A DNA stretch of 64,000 nt from Ziziphus jujuba (lineage: Eukaryota > Streptophyta > Magnoliopsida > Rosales > Rhamnaceae). The stretch is taken from positions 23,435,001 to 23,499,000 of the forward strand of contig NC_083389.1 of assembly GCF_031755915.1 (NCBI RefSeq). The letters run 5' to 3'. Under the pieces are notes generated by a model. The model worked only from the letters and a program-made list of their open reading frames with translations, made no database searches and had not been told where the DNA came from. Position numbers and translations under genes: made by a program. Position 1 is the stretch's first letter, and the number at the start of each line of letters is the position of its first letter. This document shows, piece after piece, positions 34,966-48,500 of the stretch.

Positions 34966-35634
34966 GCAAGGTGGTGAATAAACTATGAAAATTAATTGGA
35001 AAATATATATGAAATTAATGATCATTTTTCAATTGGGAAACAATTAGAAACCAACTGATGATCTTTCAAGAGAAGATCCATGAAGCATTATTTCTCCTCA
35101 AAATATATCCGAGATCTTGGAAAATGACTTGGGTTTTATCGAATACCTTCCATCTAGCTAAAGTACATCCTAGTCGCGCTTACTTACCTTGGAAATTGAC
35201 TGGTGATTATATATATATATGTAAATTAGAATATGACGGAGAGAGAGTGGTCAAATTAAGCATTAAAAAAATAAAATAAAATAAAATAAAAATAAAAAAA
35301 GACAACAACAACAACAACAGAAAAAAAAAAATAAAAATAAAAAAATCATCTATTATTTTACAAATATACAGTTAGATTTAATAATAATAATAATAATGTG
35401 CATATATTATTACAATTAACTAACTTTAATTTCTTTATCAAATGCGGAGAAAAACTTCATATATATATATATATATATAGAAAAATTCTATTATACAAAC
35501 CGCATCTAAATTTATATAAGATTTTAAATACATTTTTAATTGTCAGTTTTTAAAGAAATCTAAGGGATAATAAATAAAATACTAATAAAAAAATCCATTA
35601 AAACATTTTGACAAGAAACTAATTGTATGTATAC

Positions 35635-35640
<6 letters not shown>

Positions 35641-35670
<30 letters not shown>

Positions 35671-35886
35671 TTATATTCTCTTACTTTTTTATATATTTTT
35701 TTATATTATGGTGTATACATAGATATATATATATATATAAATTTTATAACGCAGACGTCTGTATATTTTTATTATGCAGATGCCCATAAAATGATGATTT
35801 TTAAAAATTCATCATTTTTGTATGATAGTATTGACAATAATTTTTTCAAAAATCATTATTTTGAGACGTCCGTACCATAGACAGGC

Positions 35887-35915
<29 letters not shown>
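35641..35915. repeat. TA microsatellites
   Basis: Pure (TA)n runs lie at 35,641-35,666 and 35,887-35,915, with a shorter run near 35,722-35,739. Similar runs occur near 36,952-36,972, 37,106-37,129, 43,771-43,794, 47,141-47,161, 48,819-48,842 and 58,930-58,951. Confidence 0.9.
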
Positions 35916-35918
<3 letters not shown>

Positions 35919-37263
35919 TGTGTGTGTATTTTGATAAACATTTATATTGTCTTACTGATCAAGCAGTTGTTCCTCAGCACCTAATCAAATAGAATATTAC
36001 GAATTCATCTTAAACAATTAAACAATTATTGAATGTTAGCAACTTTATTTTTTCCTTTTTTCTTTTTTGATATTTATATTTATTATTATTATTATTATTT
36101 TGTCTTTTCACTTCTGGGTGGAAATATCGGCCACCAACTGAAAGTTCCCATAGCATGGTGACAGAGGCTCCTTGGACTCAACGTCCCTAGCAAGATAAGA
36201 CCAAAAAGTAAACCTCGGTTTGAACTCATAGGAAAGAATTTTTTGTCTTTGCAAATAGTATTTGCTTTCTATATAATGCAGTTTGCCACAAAATATAGTA
36301 ACTACATTTTGAAAATTGGTTAAAAATTATCTTTATTCTTCATTAGAATCTTATTAATTCCCTTTTTGTTTTTAGGTGAATATCTTATTATTTACCTTAT
36401 TTCGCTTCAAACTATTAAAGACAATTTTTTTCTCCTAAGCCCTTTATTGGATTATTTTTGAAGGAAACGTCATGTAGGTTGGGTTTATCTATAATTCAAA
36501 ACAAGACATAATTGGAAAAGATTTTAGAAGATGCCTGGTATATATGGACAAGCGAAATGAGCAAGGAAGAGATTCCAAGTAGAAAAAAACATGCAAGGGA
36601 ATTTTCGTTTATCAAATTGGACTTTTCTTGTCCCCCTTTTGTTTTCTATGATGTTCTATTTCTTGGAGTTTTGCTCAGATAGCTAGATATGGGGAATTTG
36701 CGTACGGCCAAGGAGAATATCTGTATACATAACGAAGTTTCAGCCATATTCATTTTCTGCTAAAACTAAGTGATCAATGTATTTCACTTTGTATGCACCA
36801 TGAAGGAAAAGGGAATGAACTATACATGCTCTATAAAAATCAAAACCAGCTTGATAAAATTGATCAAGGTCTCAAGGCATTCAGTGTTAGCAAAACAGGG
36901 AAATTAAAGCTTCTATATTTTGAGAAATAAAACATAGGAGAATGAATAATTATATATATATATATATATATAGTTTTTCTACCATCAAGATATCCACATT
37001 TAGTTAAAACGTAGAAATCATATAATTTTATGACATTCCATGAAGTTAGAAGTTCTGATCCTATATAATCCAATAACTAATATACGGTGGTAGAATTTTC
37101 CTATATACATATATATATATATATATATAAAGAGTCAAACTCATATAGATCTGATGATTTAATTTTATTATGATGATCTCATTAATAAATGTTGAATCAT
37201 TATAAAAATTGTGATTAAAAATGCATTAATAACGTATATATACATATATATATATATTGAAAT

Positions 37264-37665
37264 ACTAAAATTTTTGCAGTTAATTAAACCTTAGTACCTT
37301 ATAATTTAGCCAGATTATACATTTGATCTTTGAATTTAAAATATTCTATATCGAACCTCAATTTACCATTTGTTTTACATTGATCCAATTTTTAAATCGA
37401 TTGTCAAATTGACTAAAAAAATGTTTAAAAATTAAGAAAATTTACTAGTTTTTGTAATTTACAAACAAGATGAGTAAATGTTTAATTACTTGATTAATGA
37501 AAAAATAACCATCTTTTAAAATTTTTAATTTTTCTATTAAGTCAATTTAAAAATCAATTTGAGAATGCACTAATGTGAAACAAATTATAAATTAATCCAA
37601 TCTAGAACATTTTAAATTTGAAGATCAAAGTACAAGGTATTAAAATGTAAATCACCAAATAATTT
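37264..37665. repeat. Large imperfect inverted repeat (foldback or MITE-like)
   Basis: The left arm (about 37,285-37,430) and the right arm (about 37,525-37,655) are reverse complements of each other with scattered mismatches. For instance, a left-arm block TTTGATCTTTGAATTTAAAA faces its reverse-complement partner near 37,610-37,630. The central spacer is about 90 bp. No clear target duplication was found. Confidence 0.6.
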
Positions 37666-38719
37666 TTTTTTTTTTGGCCCTAATGCATTAAATTTAAGAT
37701 TAAGAGTTGATAATGATAATAATATAAGCCTAATTGTATATATAGAATTTTACCTGATTAGACGATGCCAAACAACTTATGTTGCCCGACTGGTGCCAGA
37801 GTATATATAATCCAAAGTGAAATACCTTGTCCAACTGATATCAAATTACATGTATTTCAGAATGAAAACCGAATAGATTCGGTGTAATTATTCCTCAATC
37901 AAATAATATAAAATGTTCAACTTTGCCCAAAAAATTACTATGTACACATATATAATACAAGGTGGTTCTATCCACAGTACCAAATTTAATAACCACACTA
38001 TTTTTTTAATTACATTTTTATATTCCAAAAATGTCATTTATAAAAGGTCACAAATATCTTTTAAATACTTAAATAGAATAAAAATAAAATATTACGCACA
38101 CTATAATGGAGTTTTGAGAAAAATTTTAAAAAAAAATAAAAAAAAAACCCTAAAATGGAGACAATAGACTTTAACGATCAAGAGGGATAGATAGATAAAA
38201 ATAACTAGGAAATCATTAATTTCAATCCTATTTGGCTTTCTTATACGATTTATTCGTTTTCTTTAGATTTTTTTTCTTTATTTTCATTCTATCCATTTTT
38301 TGCACAAATTAATTAAAAAAAAAATGAACGGGAACTCTGAAGTGTTGGTATAAATACTCCCAACAATTTTAACTCATCCAGTATATTTATATCAAAAAAG
38401 ATAATTATATTTAAATTATATAATCCAAACAGTTTAAACCCATTTGGGTTATGTGTATCGGAGAAAATATTTAAATGGATTAAATTTGTCTCGTAACAAG
38501 GTTGAAGATTAATAAGGCAATTAGCGAAATCAAAGTTAAACTAAAGGCAAAGCAGATGCAGCATATATATTTAATTATATTTTAAGATAAATAAGATATA
38601 ATTTATTGGCTTAAGTGATAAAAATTAAATTAAAAATGAATGTAATATGGTTATTAAATTTAATAGCATGAATAAAATTAACCCTAGTACAAATATCTAA
38701 CTATGAGCAAGTGGTTCAA

Positions 38720-38773
38720 AGCTTTTTCTTTTTTCTTTTTTCTTTTTTTTTTTCTTTTTTTTTTTTTTTTTTC
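38720..38773. repeat. Polypyrimidine tract
   Basis: A run of about 50 bases of T with interspersed single C. The ORFs crossing it on both strands are low-complexity artefacts. Confidence 0.85.
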
Positions 38774-39208
38774 CCTCCTAATAACCAGTCGTCCAAGCTC
38801 CAAAGCTGAGGTAATAAAACATGTATATATATTGCAACAAAACACGTATATATTTTGTTTTTTTTTGGTAATACACGCATATATTTTGTTGGTAATTGCG
38901 ATAAAACTCAAATATGATATTATGATATATCCACGGTCGGCTCTCCATGTTTAATTCCATAATTGCGAAAATCGTAGGGCAAGCTGAGAAAGCCAAAATT
39001 TATGACGTGTGAGCTGACAGAGGCAGCAATACCGTACAGTATTGTCAACATACCGAAAGTAGCTGATGCTAACTGACTTGGGACAATACTCAGTTATAGG
39101 AAGATCGGTTTTCCTCACTCTTTTTATGCAAAAACTTTTATATACAACAATTACATGGGTAACGGCGTAATAAGCTATTATTATTAAATATGTAATTATC
39201 ATGAATTA

Positions 39209-39860
39209 AACTATATATACAATTAAATTTTAATTTTTAATATAATTTAATAGTTAATAATAAAACATCTAATACTGAAACTATCATGTCAATCTGATAC
39301 AAATCAAGTTGTATATATATAAATATAGAACTAGACTCATGATTTTTTTTTCAACTCTTTATTGTTTTAAGGATTGTGATTTAAAAATTTATTTATGGTT
39401 ATTTAAGTATCTATAGAGTTCACTTTGCTCAAATAATGTTGTCATTAAATTTAAATTTAGTTAATAGTTGAATTTGAAATTTTAATTTTTGATGTGATCA
39501 AATTATAAAATAAAATCTTTAATGTTAAAATTATTAGGACAACCTAATATGAACCACACTCATTTTAAGTTGATATGATAATTTTACTGTTAACAATTTC
39601 TTTTTAACCTTTAGATTATTTCAAAAGATGAGATTTAAAAGTTTATCTAAGTTCGTTTTTGTCACTATATAGTTCACTTTATCCGAACAGAGTTTTAATA
39701 TATGTAACTAAACTAATATTTAGTAAATAATAATTGAATTTTAAATCTTAGTAATAATTGAATTTCAAATTTTTATCTTTAATGTAATTCAAAAGTTAAT
39801 AATTGAAGATTTAATTCAAAAGCTACTAATTTAATACACAAGGGTGTGATTCGTAAATCA
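39209..39860. repeat. Dispersed AT-rich repeat, clustered copies
   Basis: Two or three successive, diverged copies of the same AT-rich unit as at 34,735. Each shows a TTTAGATTATTT/TTAAGGATTGTG-like block, an AGTTCACTTTG/TATCC block and an AATAGTTGAATTTGAAAT-like block. Confidence 0.4.
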
Positions 39861-42800
39861 AGATGACAATATTAATTTACAATATTTATTTTTATTTTTA
39901 TTTTTCATATTAAAAATCTAATAAGAAAAGGTAAATACTTCAATAGTGCCAATCAATTTAACACATATTATACAGATTACATTGGATTTTCTTTTTATAA
40001 AAATTGTAGGCATTTCTTTTTTGGCTCCCACTTAGTATTGTGCCATATTAGCATTATACACTATAATGTTAAAGTCGTAATGCTTATCCCAATTTAATTA
40101 ATTTCATAATTTTATGCCGTAAATGTTTATCGATTGATTGCCTTATTAATTTGTATTTGAATTTAAATCTAAAAATCTAAAATAAGATAGCACAATCCTT
40201 GAAATTTGCCATATAAAAATTTTTAATTTATTAAATTTACAAATTTTGTAACAACAAAATTCATATATATATATGTACATATACCACTACAGTCAGATTT
40301 GCATAATTTTATAATTTTATTAATTTGTCTTTTACAGTTTCTTTTTATAATGTTTTTTACAATATTATATATATATATATATATACACACACTTTGCACC
40401 ATAGATTTTGAAAACTGTTGCATTGCATTCCAAATAATTATTTTTCCTTTTTATAGACAAAATGAACAAAATGTGTAGGGTAAAAACTAATGCAGGGAAT
40501 TTTGAGGGGAAAAAAAAATATATATATATATGATAGTTTCGCCCAAGTTAATATAACTTTATGATTAAAAGGGGGGAAAAAAAAAAAAGTTAGTATATAT
40601 TTGCTTTAGTGGGATGCATAGTTCCAGATTTATTAATTTGTTAGTTTCACTCGGTTTTTTTTTTTTTTTAACCCTTATTTCATTCCAAAATTTTATTCTT
40701 CCAAAATCTCCTAGATTGGAAGCCACATCAAGCTCACATGATCATTGTGCCCGTTCTTTTGAATGGCAAATTTTAATTATTACCAAAATAAGGAAAAATA
40801 AAAATTATGGTGCAATATGTCACAGTTTTTAGAAGGCATAAACTTATAAGATCATTGTGCATATAATTTAATTTTGAATGTTTAATATCGATAATACACG
40901 AAAACAAGGAAGGAAAAAAATGTTTATGGTGTAATATGAGCTCCTTTTAAAAATTGAGGGGCAAACTAAAAACAAACAGTATTGTACATTATTTAGAGGT
41001 ATAAAGTGTTTTTACCCCCTGTGCATAGAATGTACAAGCAATAAAAGATTTTTTTCAGACCACGAAGTTCAGGAAGTGTTGTGAAAAGAGGGAAAGTAAA
41101 ATATTTTAGTTTTGATTGTTTGATGGAGAAACAATTTTGGATCAACAGGGAAAGAAAATTTATTAATTATATAATTACAAAGAGAATGAGAATAAAATGT
41201 TTACATATTCTGAAAATATGAGACTTATATTACCAAAAAAAAAAAAAAAAAAAAAAAACGAGAAAAGAGATTTTGATCATGAAAATATGTAAGAAAAAAA
41301 AACTCCTTTTCCAAAAAGTATTTTAACACTCTTCTTACATTTAACGTGGCCTATTCTTAGGCTGTATTATAAAATTTGAACAAAAAATGACTTATTTATA
41401 TTTTTGGTTGTACTGGATCATCAACTTTTTATGTATATATTATATGATTAATGATATGTTGAAAATATTGTTTCTACTCTAATGTGGAAAAGTCCTCACA
41501 TATTAATTTTAATACCGCCATGTTAAATATTATTGATTTAAAACTAAAAATTTAGTTGGACAAGTAATAAATCTTTTAAAACTAGCCATGTTTGTAGCTT
41601 TCAACATTAAGTAAGAGACCAAGAAACTTAAACATATTAATTATGATGTACATATATATTGTCATGACCAAATTAACCTATAAGAGGCAAGAGCTGAAGG
41701 CCATGCATAACTCTTACATTTCGTTTCACATATGGTTTTATTGTATTCTATATTGCAAGGAACTATTATAATATCTTGATACGCAATATTACAGATCATG
41801 CATTCCAACCCCAATAATTTTCTATCTCTTTTTCCGGTATACTAGGGGTCAAAAAACCCCAAAACCCGATGATTTTGAAGAATATGTATATATACTCTTA
41901 AGTCCCAAACTGAATAAATAAATAAAAAAATTAATTAAATAAAAAGAATTTACACATCGAATTTATAAAGGATGCCATGCCTTTAGAAAAAATAAAATAA
42001 AATAAAGAATGCCATGCCAGAGTATGCTACACGTGATTTGGTTGTGCCAACTGACATATGATATAAAAAGCATTACTTCCAAAACACTGTATCCATTGGA
42101 CCAATTACAACATAATGATATACTTCCTAAAGTTGCCAAAATTATTGAGGCAGCCAACGATGAAGGTGTTTCACTCCAGCATCATTTGGCCACCACTTGA
42201 ATTAATGGGGTCGCCCCCACCCATCGATATGGACTATACAATAATACATATACTTGATCTTTAGCGCCAACTCTTAATTAATATCTAATGAAATTTTATA
42301 AATCACTTTGGGTATTGTTTTAAAAAATAATAATAATGTTAATCATACAATTATAATATACTTTTTATCAAAACAAAAAAGGATAGATACGTGAATGACC
42401 GGCATAACGATTCTGTCAAATATAAGCCGATGAACAGTATGCTTTCCTTCTATAAGTACCAAGGATGACCCAGATCATGTAGTCTAACAAAACCTGAGCC
42501 TCAATCTGATGAAGCGTCTGCATTATCATAAATTCTAGCTAGGTGGTTGGTTTAATACTTATGGATAGGAATATGTAATACTGTCTCGATCTAGGGGCAA
42601 TAAATGCTTTTAACAAAATCGAAACTATTGAATCATGTTATAGAATCTTTGCAGTTATTCTCCTAATGTCAAGACCATTGGGTACTTAATTTGGAGAATA
42701 TTGTAGTAGAACTTTTATACTTAAACACATGATATCATGTGTATATATATAGTCATCTTTCATTATAACATTTTTACAGATTTTGATGGTAGACTTGCAT

Positions 42801-43264
42801 CATACAATATATTGTGGAATAATTTTTTTTTCCTACAACATATTATGTGATGTAAATTCCTATCAAATCCCATCAAAGTGTTATCATAAAAAATGAACTA
42901 TATATATTATAACAACAATTTATCATTAAAATATTTTAATTTTATTTAATCAATATATAATGCAAATAAATTAGAATGAAGTATATAAATAACCAGTTTA
43001 TCATAATTTAGTTGCACTGTATTTTGATTTTATATAGAGAAAGTTATGGTCTATTGGCAAAAATATTTTCAACATAAAATAAAATGATAACGTAGTGATA
43101 TGTCAAATACTAAGGATACTATTTAAACTCGTTATCAAAAAAAAAAAAAAAAAGAAAAAGAGGATGTTATTTAAACTAAAAGCCTAATTGAACAGGTGGC
43201 AACTCTCAACACCTACTACATATCACTGGATTCACAACATATCAAAATTCTCAATATATAAAAC

Positions 43265-43530
43265 GTGACAGTCAAATTTACATCATGTCGACATGATAGT
43301 TTTAGTATCAAATATTCTTCATTTATTAGCTTTTGAACTATTTTAAAAGGCTATTAAAAATCAATTAATGATCTAATATAGTTTTAGTGAATACTAAACA
43401 TTATTAGAACTTAATGAACTATAAAAGCATTTTTAAATATCAATCCTTAAAATGATCAAGTAGTTGATAAACAAAGTTGTAATGGCAAAGTCAGGTAAAC
43501 CTAATATGAGCCTAGTTATATATATAGAAT
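43265..43530. repeat. Dispersed AT-rich repeat, inverted copy
   Basis: The reverse complement of about 43,380-43,470 resembles the 39,345-39,450 unit. A forward fragment is present near 43,560-43,640. Confidence 0.35.
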
Positions 43531-43960
43531 AGTCTCTTATTAGGATATTTCAATAAATTTTTCATTAAAACATTTATTATCATTTATTATTAGTTCTTGA
43601 ATTATTTTAAAAGTTACAATTTAAAAATACATTACTAAAACTTTAGGAGAACAAATTGAACTTTATTTAAACTCATATAAATTTTAAATGTTAACAGTTT
43701 TGGAAAAATCTAAAACATGATAAAAAGGTCTTGATGGTTTACCGATCCTAGCAACTGTAAAAGAATTTCTTTATATATATATATATATATATATAATATT
43801 CTTTTATGTTATGGATCATTCTGTTCCAATCGGTCATGAATTATAATTAGGACAAGGCATATCGCTTTCCATTTCTCTTTCGATGAATTTGCAAAAATGC
43901 GATTGACAAATCCTAATCCTATTTTATTAATCATTGTCAGCTTCTGCATGAGAAAACACC

Positions 43961-43970
43961 TTATATACAT
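43961..43970 (+). promoter_or_regulatory. Candidate TATA box of the NAC gene
   Basis: TTATATACAT lies 126 bases upstream of the NAC start codon, leaving room for a 5' leader of about 100 bases that ends in a T-run (44,083-44,093). This is position-based only; no other promoter element was assigned. Confidence 0.35.
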
Positions 43971-44095
43971 AACCGTTTGCACAGTACAATTCAAACTTAC
44001 AACTATTTTGGTCGATGATTTCGGTGGCTCATCACTGATTCCCTTTGGTTCCTTCATCAACCAAAGAAACAAAAGGGACTACTTTTTTTTTTTCC

Positions 44096-45455
44096 ATGGA
44101 GAGGGATCAAAACGCAGATATTCTACTTCCTCCTGGATTTAGATTTCACCCATCAGATGAGGAGCTTATCGTCCACTATCTGAGGAACAAAATCATTTCA
44201 AGCCCACTACCGGCTAATATCATTACCGAGATAGATCTCTACAAGTATGATCCTTGGCAGCTACCTGGGAAAGCTTCCTTTGGGGAAGATGAATGGTTCT
44301 TCTTCAGTCCAAGGGATAGGAAGTACCCAAACGGAACCAGGCCTAATAGAGCAGCTGGTTCCGGGTATTGGAAGGCTACCGGCACTGACAAACACATTCT
44401 CACTTCCTGTGGAACAAAAAGCATTGGGGTTAAGAAAGCACTGGTCTTCTACAAGGGACGCCCTCCAAAAGGAATCAAGACTGACTGGATTATGAATGAG
44501 TATAGATTGCTTGACACCATGTTTTGGACGTCAAAGAAAAAAGGGTCTATGAGGGTAAGTTTCATCTCTTTTCATATTTTTTTTTTTTTTTCCTTTCAAT
44601 ATCTATTATTTTGAATAATAATGATGATATTATTAGTTGAATTACCTCTTTTTCAAAAGTTTAAACTATTGAGGTGTTAGATATCATTCTCTTTTATATA
44701 TGTATTTTTTATGAGAGTAATGAAAAAGGATTTCAATATGATCACTGTGAATCATAGGTCATGAACTTTCATAACTTTTGGTGAAGAAAAACATTTTTCT
44801 TTCGATGTTTTAAGCCTTTTGCTTTCGTTTTCCTGAACTGCAGTTGGATGATTGGGTTCTATGTCGGATTCGGCATAAAAGCAACAATCCCAGGAGCACT
44901 TGGAAAGACCTAAACTCTGCTGGTACTTATGAACCAGCTGGTTACTTTCAACGTGTGGATAAACCATGTTCCAAAAGTAGTATGAACCCCAACCTTGAAA
45001 TGGCTAGAGATTATTTCTACAAAGATTGCCCGATGTTACCCTACATCTTTGCGTCTCAGGAGCTTCCATGCATGGAAACAACTTCAAGCATAAGCTTTCA
45101 AAGCAGCGACAATACACAATCTTCCACTTCAAATAAGAAAAATGAGCAGGCACATTTTTCAGTTTCTGCGTCTGACTATCTGTTCAACCCACTGAAGAGA
45201 AAGCCAGCTTACAGAGAGAACGATTATGAGAGCAATAATGTTTCTGTAGGGAACAAGAGGATCATAAGCAACAGCCGTCAAGAAAAGACGAAGGAACCAA
45301 ACGTGTCTGTTGTCGACTATAATATCTCTGCAATGAATTGTTGGGATGTAGAACAGTCTCAATCTGACGCTTTCAACACCATTAATCATAACTGGACTTC
45401 AAATAACTTCCCTTATCAAGAACTTAGTCACTTGGTCTATGCTATATGTGACTAA
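44096..45455 (+). CDS. NAC-domain transcription factor, NAP-like, two exons
   Basis: The exons are 44,096-44,554 and 44,844-45,455, joined by a GT-AG intron, giving 356 aa. The start is the ATG at 44,096 (MERDQN); an in-frame ATG at 44,045 would add residues encoded by a T-run and is less likely. The NAC DNA-binding and dimerisation domain fills residues 9-166, with subdomains A ([14 protein letters not shown]), B ([11 protein letters not shown]), C ([20 protein letters not shown]), D (VGVKK-like to [11 protein letters not shown]) and E (LDDWVLCRI). The wording resembles the NAP/ANAC029 group, senescence- and ABA-linked regulators in model plants; the role here is inferred. The C-terminal about 190 residues are serine/asparagine-rich, as activation regions are, with no membrane segment. 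The intron usual after subdomain B (residue 57) is absent; the one before subdomain E is kept. The reading frame is intact. Confidence 0.93.
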
Positions 45456-45899
45456 GTGATGCAGCGAGCATAAACATATATACATACGTGCACGTATTTT
45501 AATGGCTTCTGAGTGTACTGCAATTTCATTAAAATCCTAGGTTTGCAATAACGAAGATAGATCACGGGGTTGTCAAGATGGTGACCGTTCTTCAGCGTGT
45601 GGTGATTCATTTAAGTATATAGCGTGCAGAGTTGTTGGGTGTTAATTGCGAGTTAAAGGCTGTTTCTGTATATAAATATAAATAATTCAAGGTTGAGTAG
45701 AAAATTTCTTTCAAAAAAAAACTAAAAGATTGCCTAGAAATTTGTAATTAATCCAAACATTGCAAATTCATATTGTTATTAAATGAAAGCGAGCTGATTG
45801 ATGTAAGATATATATTGTTTGTATTACACACTTAGATAATTTGATCATACTCGAACATGTAATTCGAATGTAGGTACGTCATTTGTGTTTGACTTAGGT
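45456..45899 (+). other. 3' flank of the NAC gene
   Basis: Probable 3' untranslated region and terminator. AT-rich AATAAA-like sequences lie around 45,675-45,690. No other feature. Confidence 0.4.
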
Positions 45900-46123
45900 G
45901 CCGATTAGTTTTGGTCGATTCTTAATTTTTGTTTTTTGTAACTTTTGTCATCTAAATATGTGTAAGTACTAGTTAGTAATAATTAAAATTTGTTAGGCAC
46001 TTAAGCTAAAAATAAAAATAAATATCAAATTAAATATAACTTCAAATTGTGTTAGTTTCTGTTTTTTTTTTTTTTTTAAATTTATAATTGTTTAAGATAT
46101 TTAACAAACTATAACTATCATCC
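45900..46123 (+). repeat. AT-rich repeat flanking the Mutator-like element, left copy
   Basis: It shares with 49,580-49,850, in the same orientation, an AAATTAAA..AACTTCAAAT..GTGTTAG block, a TTTATAATT block and an AACAAACTATAA block. Confidence 0.5.
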
Positions 46124-46127
46124 AAAC

Positions 46128-46600
46128 GGAATCTTCTGTTTTTAAAATTTTATCCTCAATTCTGCCCTATTAATAAAAAATTAATACCTTATTTATTTAA
46201 AATATGAACATAAATTTTTTTACGTTTTTATGTCATTCTCCGTTAACTTATAGTGACAGATTAAGTTTTTTTGTAAATATAAAATATCAGCTGGATCCAC
46301 TTTAACTATAATTTTTATATTTTTTTTAAATTATTATTATACCAATTGGGCCCACCTCATTACAGTTTTGAAAGAAGGTCAATTTTTTTTTTTTTTTTTT
46401 TTGGTGCAATTCCATTACCATTATTCTCTCCTTCAATCCATAACTTTTATACTTTTTTAATTATTATTATTTTTTTCTACTGTACGGAAGCAGCGGCCAT
46501 TAAGGCTTCTTTCTCTATGCGCACTGCACCAACTTCTTTCTCTCTTTTTTTCTACCGTGGAGCGCTGTAGCAACCATCAAAGCATCTTTGTCCTCTTAGC
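46128..46600 (+). repeat. MULE terminal inverted repeat, left
   Basis: Clear blocks matching the right arm in reverse complement: CCTATTAATAAAAAATTAAT (46,166-46,185), a TTACG..GTCATTCTCCGTTAACTTA block (46,219-46,250), and a CTCCTTCAATC..AACTTTT..ATACTTTTTTAATTATTATT block (46,427-46,468). Confidence 0.75.
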
Positions 46601-47229
46601 GAGCAAAGTCTCTATCATTGTACCTATTATCACAAAAAAAAAAAATAATATATATATATATATATATGAGGGTACCTTCTCTATTTATTATAACTTGGGT
46701 TCTTCATGGTAGTTTTTGAGAAGTGATTTTTTTTTTATGCCTTCTTATCTTTTGGTATATTCGAATAGTATAGTAAATATAGATGGTAGTGTTTATACCA
46801 ACTGAACTACTATATTCATTTTTAAAAAGTGATTATTACTCCCTTCATCAACATTCTTAACTATGTGTTTGAGTAAATTTATGTAATTATTATATTTAAT
46901 ATTGATTTCAATTTTATTTATATAATATTCAATTTCAATATAGAAAAAACATATAAAATTCAATTATATACTCTTTCATTTATATGCTTTGTTTTTATTA
47001 ACAGAGGCTTTAGAATATGATATTGCATTCTTGCTATATTCTAATATTTTATAATAAGTTCAAATATTTTAAAGTTCAAATTTTTTTTTTATTTTGCTTT
47101 GGTATTATATTATCTTTTAAATGATTAAGCTTGTCATAGAATATATATATATATATATATACACAGTTATATTTAATTTTTATGATTTTTATTTTTTCTT
47201 TATAATATTTAATTATAATGCTGAAGATC

Positions 47230-48500
47230 ATGGATAATGATAGTTATATGGGTAAAGATATTAATACATCACTGGAAAATGAAGATAAAAAAGATGAAGG
47301 AAACATAACTAGTCAATAAAAAATAGAAGCGATTCATTCTAAAATTTTGGATGAAATAATACCAAAAGTTGGAATGGAATTTGAAAGTGAACATGACGCT
47401 TATAACTTTTATTATGCTTATGCTTACAAGGTTGATTTTGGCATTCAAAGGAGTAAGGGACATAAAGATCAGAGTGGAAAGATGAAAAATAGAACTTTTT
47501 GTTGTTGTTATGAAGGTTTTCGGAAAAAGGATAAACAAAATATTAATGTTAAATCCAATCATGTTGAAACAAGATTTGGTTTTTTAGCTAGAATGAAAAT
47601 AAATTTGGATCAGACTGGTAAATATTGTATTATTGATTTCATTGTCCAACATACATATGTGACATCAACTCCTAGTAAAAGTCATTTGCATAGGTCTCAA
47701 AGGAAGTTAAATTTTGTCCAAGCAGCTGAAATAGATTTAGCTGATAGTTCAGCATTGCTCCTAAAGCAAGTTTGGGGTTAATGGCTAAGTGAGTAGGTGG
47801 ATATGAAAATCTTGGATTTGTTCGTGATGATTACAAGAATTACTTGAAAACAAAGAGAACAATTCAAATGAAGGTAGGAAAAACAAGTGGTGTTTTGGAA
47901 TATTTATAATCTATGCAATTAGAAGATCCTTACTTTTTTTATGCAATACAAGTGGATCAAGATGATTTGGTAAGTAATATTTTCTAGGCAGATGCAAAAA
48001 TGATGATTGCGTACTCTCATTTTGGTGATGTAGTTATCTTTGATACAACTTATAGGAAAAATCAAAGTGGTTGACCTTTTGCTATGTTTCTAGGGGTGAA
48101 CCATCATAAGCAAATTACTATATTTGAAGCTGCATTATTATATGATGAAAGTCTTAAGACATTTACAGGTTGTTTGATATTTTTGTAAAAGTAATGTCAG
48201 GTAACAAACCAAAAACTATTCTTATTGACTAAGATCTAGCAATGGCAAAAGTATTAACTTATGGCCAAAAACATGTCACCAGTTGTGTATATGGCAATTG
48301 TATCAAAATGCAGCAAAACATCTTAATAGAGTTTTTACGAAATTTCGAGAGTTGCCAAAAATTTTAGTAGCTGCATATATGATTATGAAGAAGAACAAAA
48401 ATTTTCCTAGCCTGGAATGCAATGCTTGAGAAATATGATTATATATACTAGCTTCGTAATCATGCTGCTTCAGCAAATTTGATTCAGAATACAAGTATGT
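47230..48500 (+). pseudogene. FAR1/FHY3-type MULE transposase, broken
   Basis: From an ATG at 47,230, an N-terminal segment ends in a stop near 47,317. The frame then continues as a FAR1 DNA-binding domain (WRKY-GCM1 type, about 47,380-47,640). After stops at 47,779 and 47,906, the MULE catalytic domain begins (about 47,990-48,180), with a GVNHHKQ motif at about 48,095. The rest decays by 48,500. FAR1 and FHY3 are host light-signalling proteins derived from such transposases. The surrounding inverted repeats and several stops show this one is a dead transposon copy rather than a host gene. Confidence 0.8.

Larger units (their letters stand above)
33632..43900. other. AT-rich intergenic region, no gene recognised
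   Basis: About 10 kb with no credible ORF; the open stretches at 35,623, 37,913, 38,684 and others are low-complexity or random. It contains TA microsatellites, a pyrimidine tract, a large inverted repeat and dispersed AT-rich repeats (listed separately). I see no RNA gene. The last few hundred bases are probably NAC promoter. Confidence 0.7.

Noticed and set aside
38684..38954. Overlapping phenylalanine- or lysine-rich ORFs
   Set aside because: Products of a polypyrimidine tract.
44045..44095. Upstream in-frame ATG extending the NAC protein
   Set aside because: The extension is encoded partly by a T-run and is absent from the family's N-terminus; the ATG at 44,096 fits better.
47347..47781. 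FAR1-domain ORF as a functional FAR1-related host gene
   Set aside because: Stops on both sides, a decayed catalytic domain and flanking long inverted repeats show a dead MULE.
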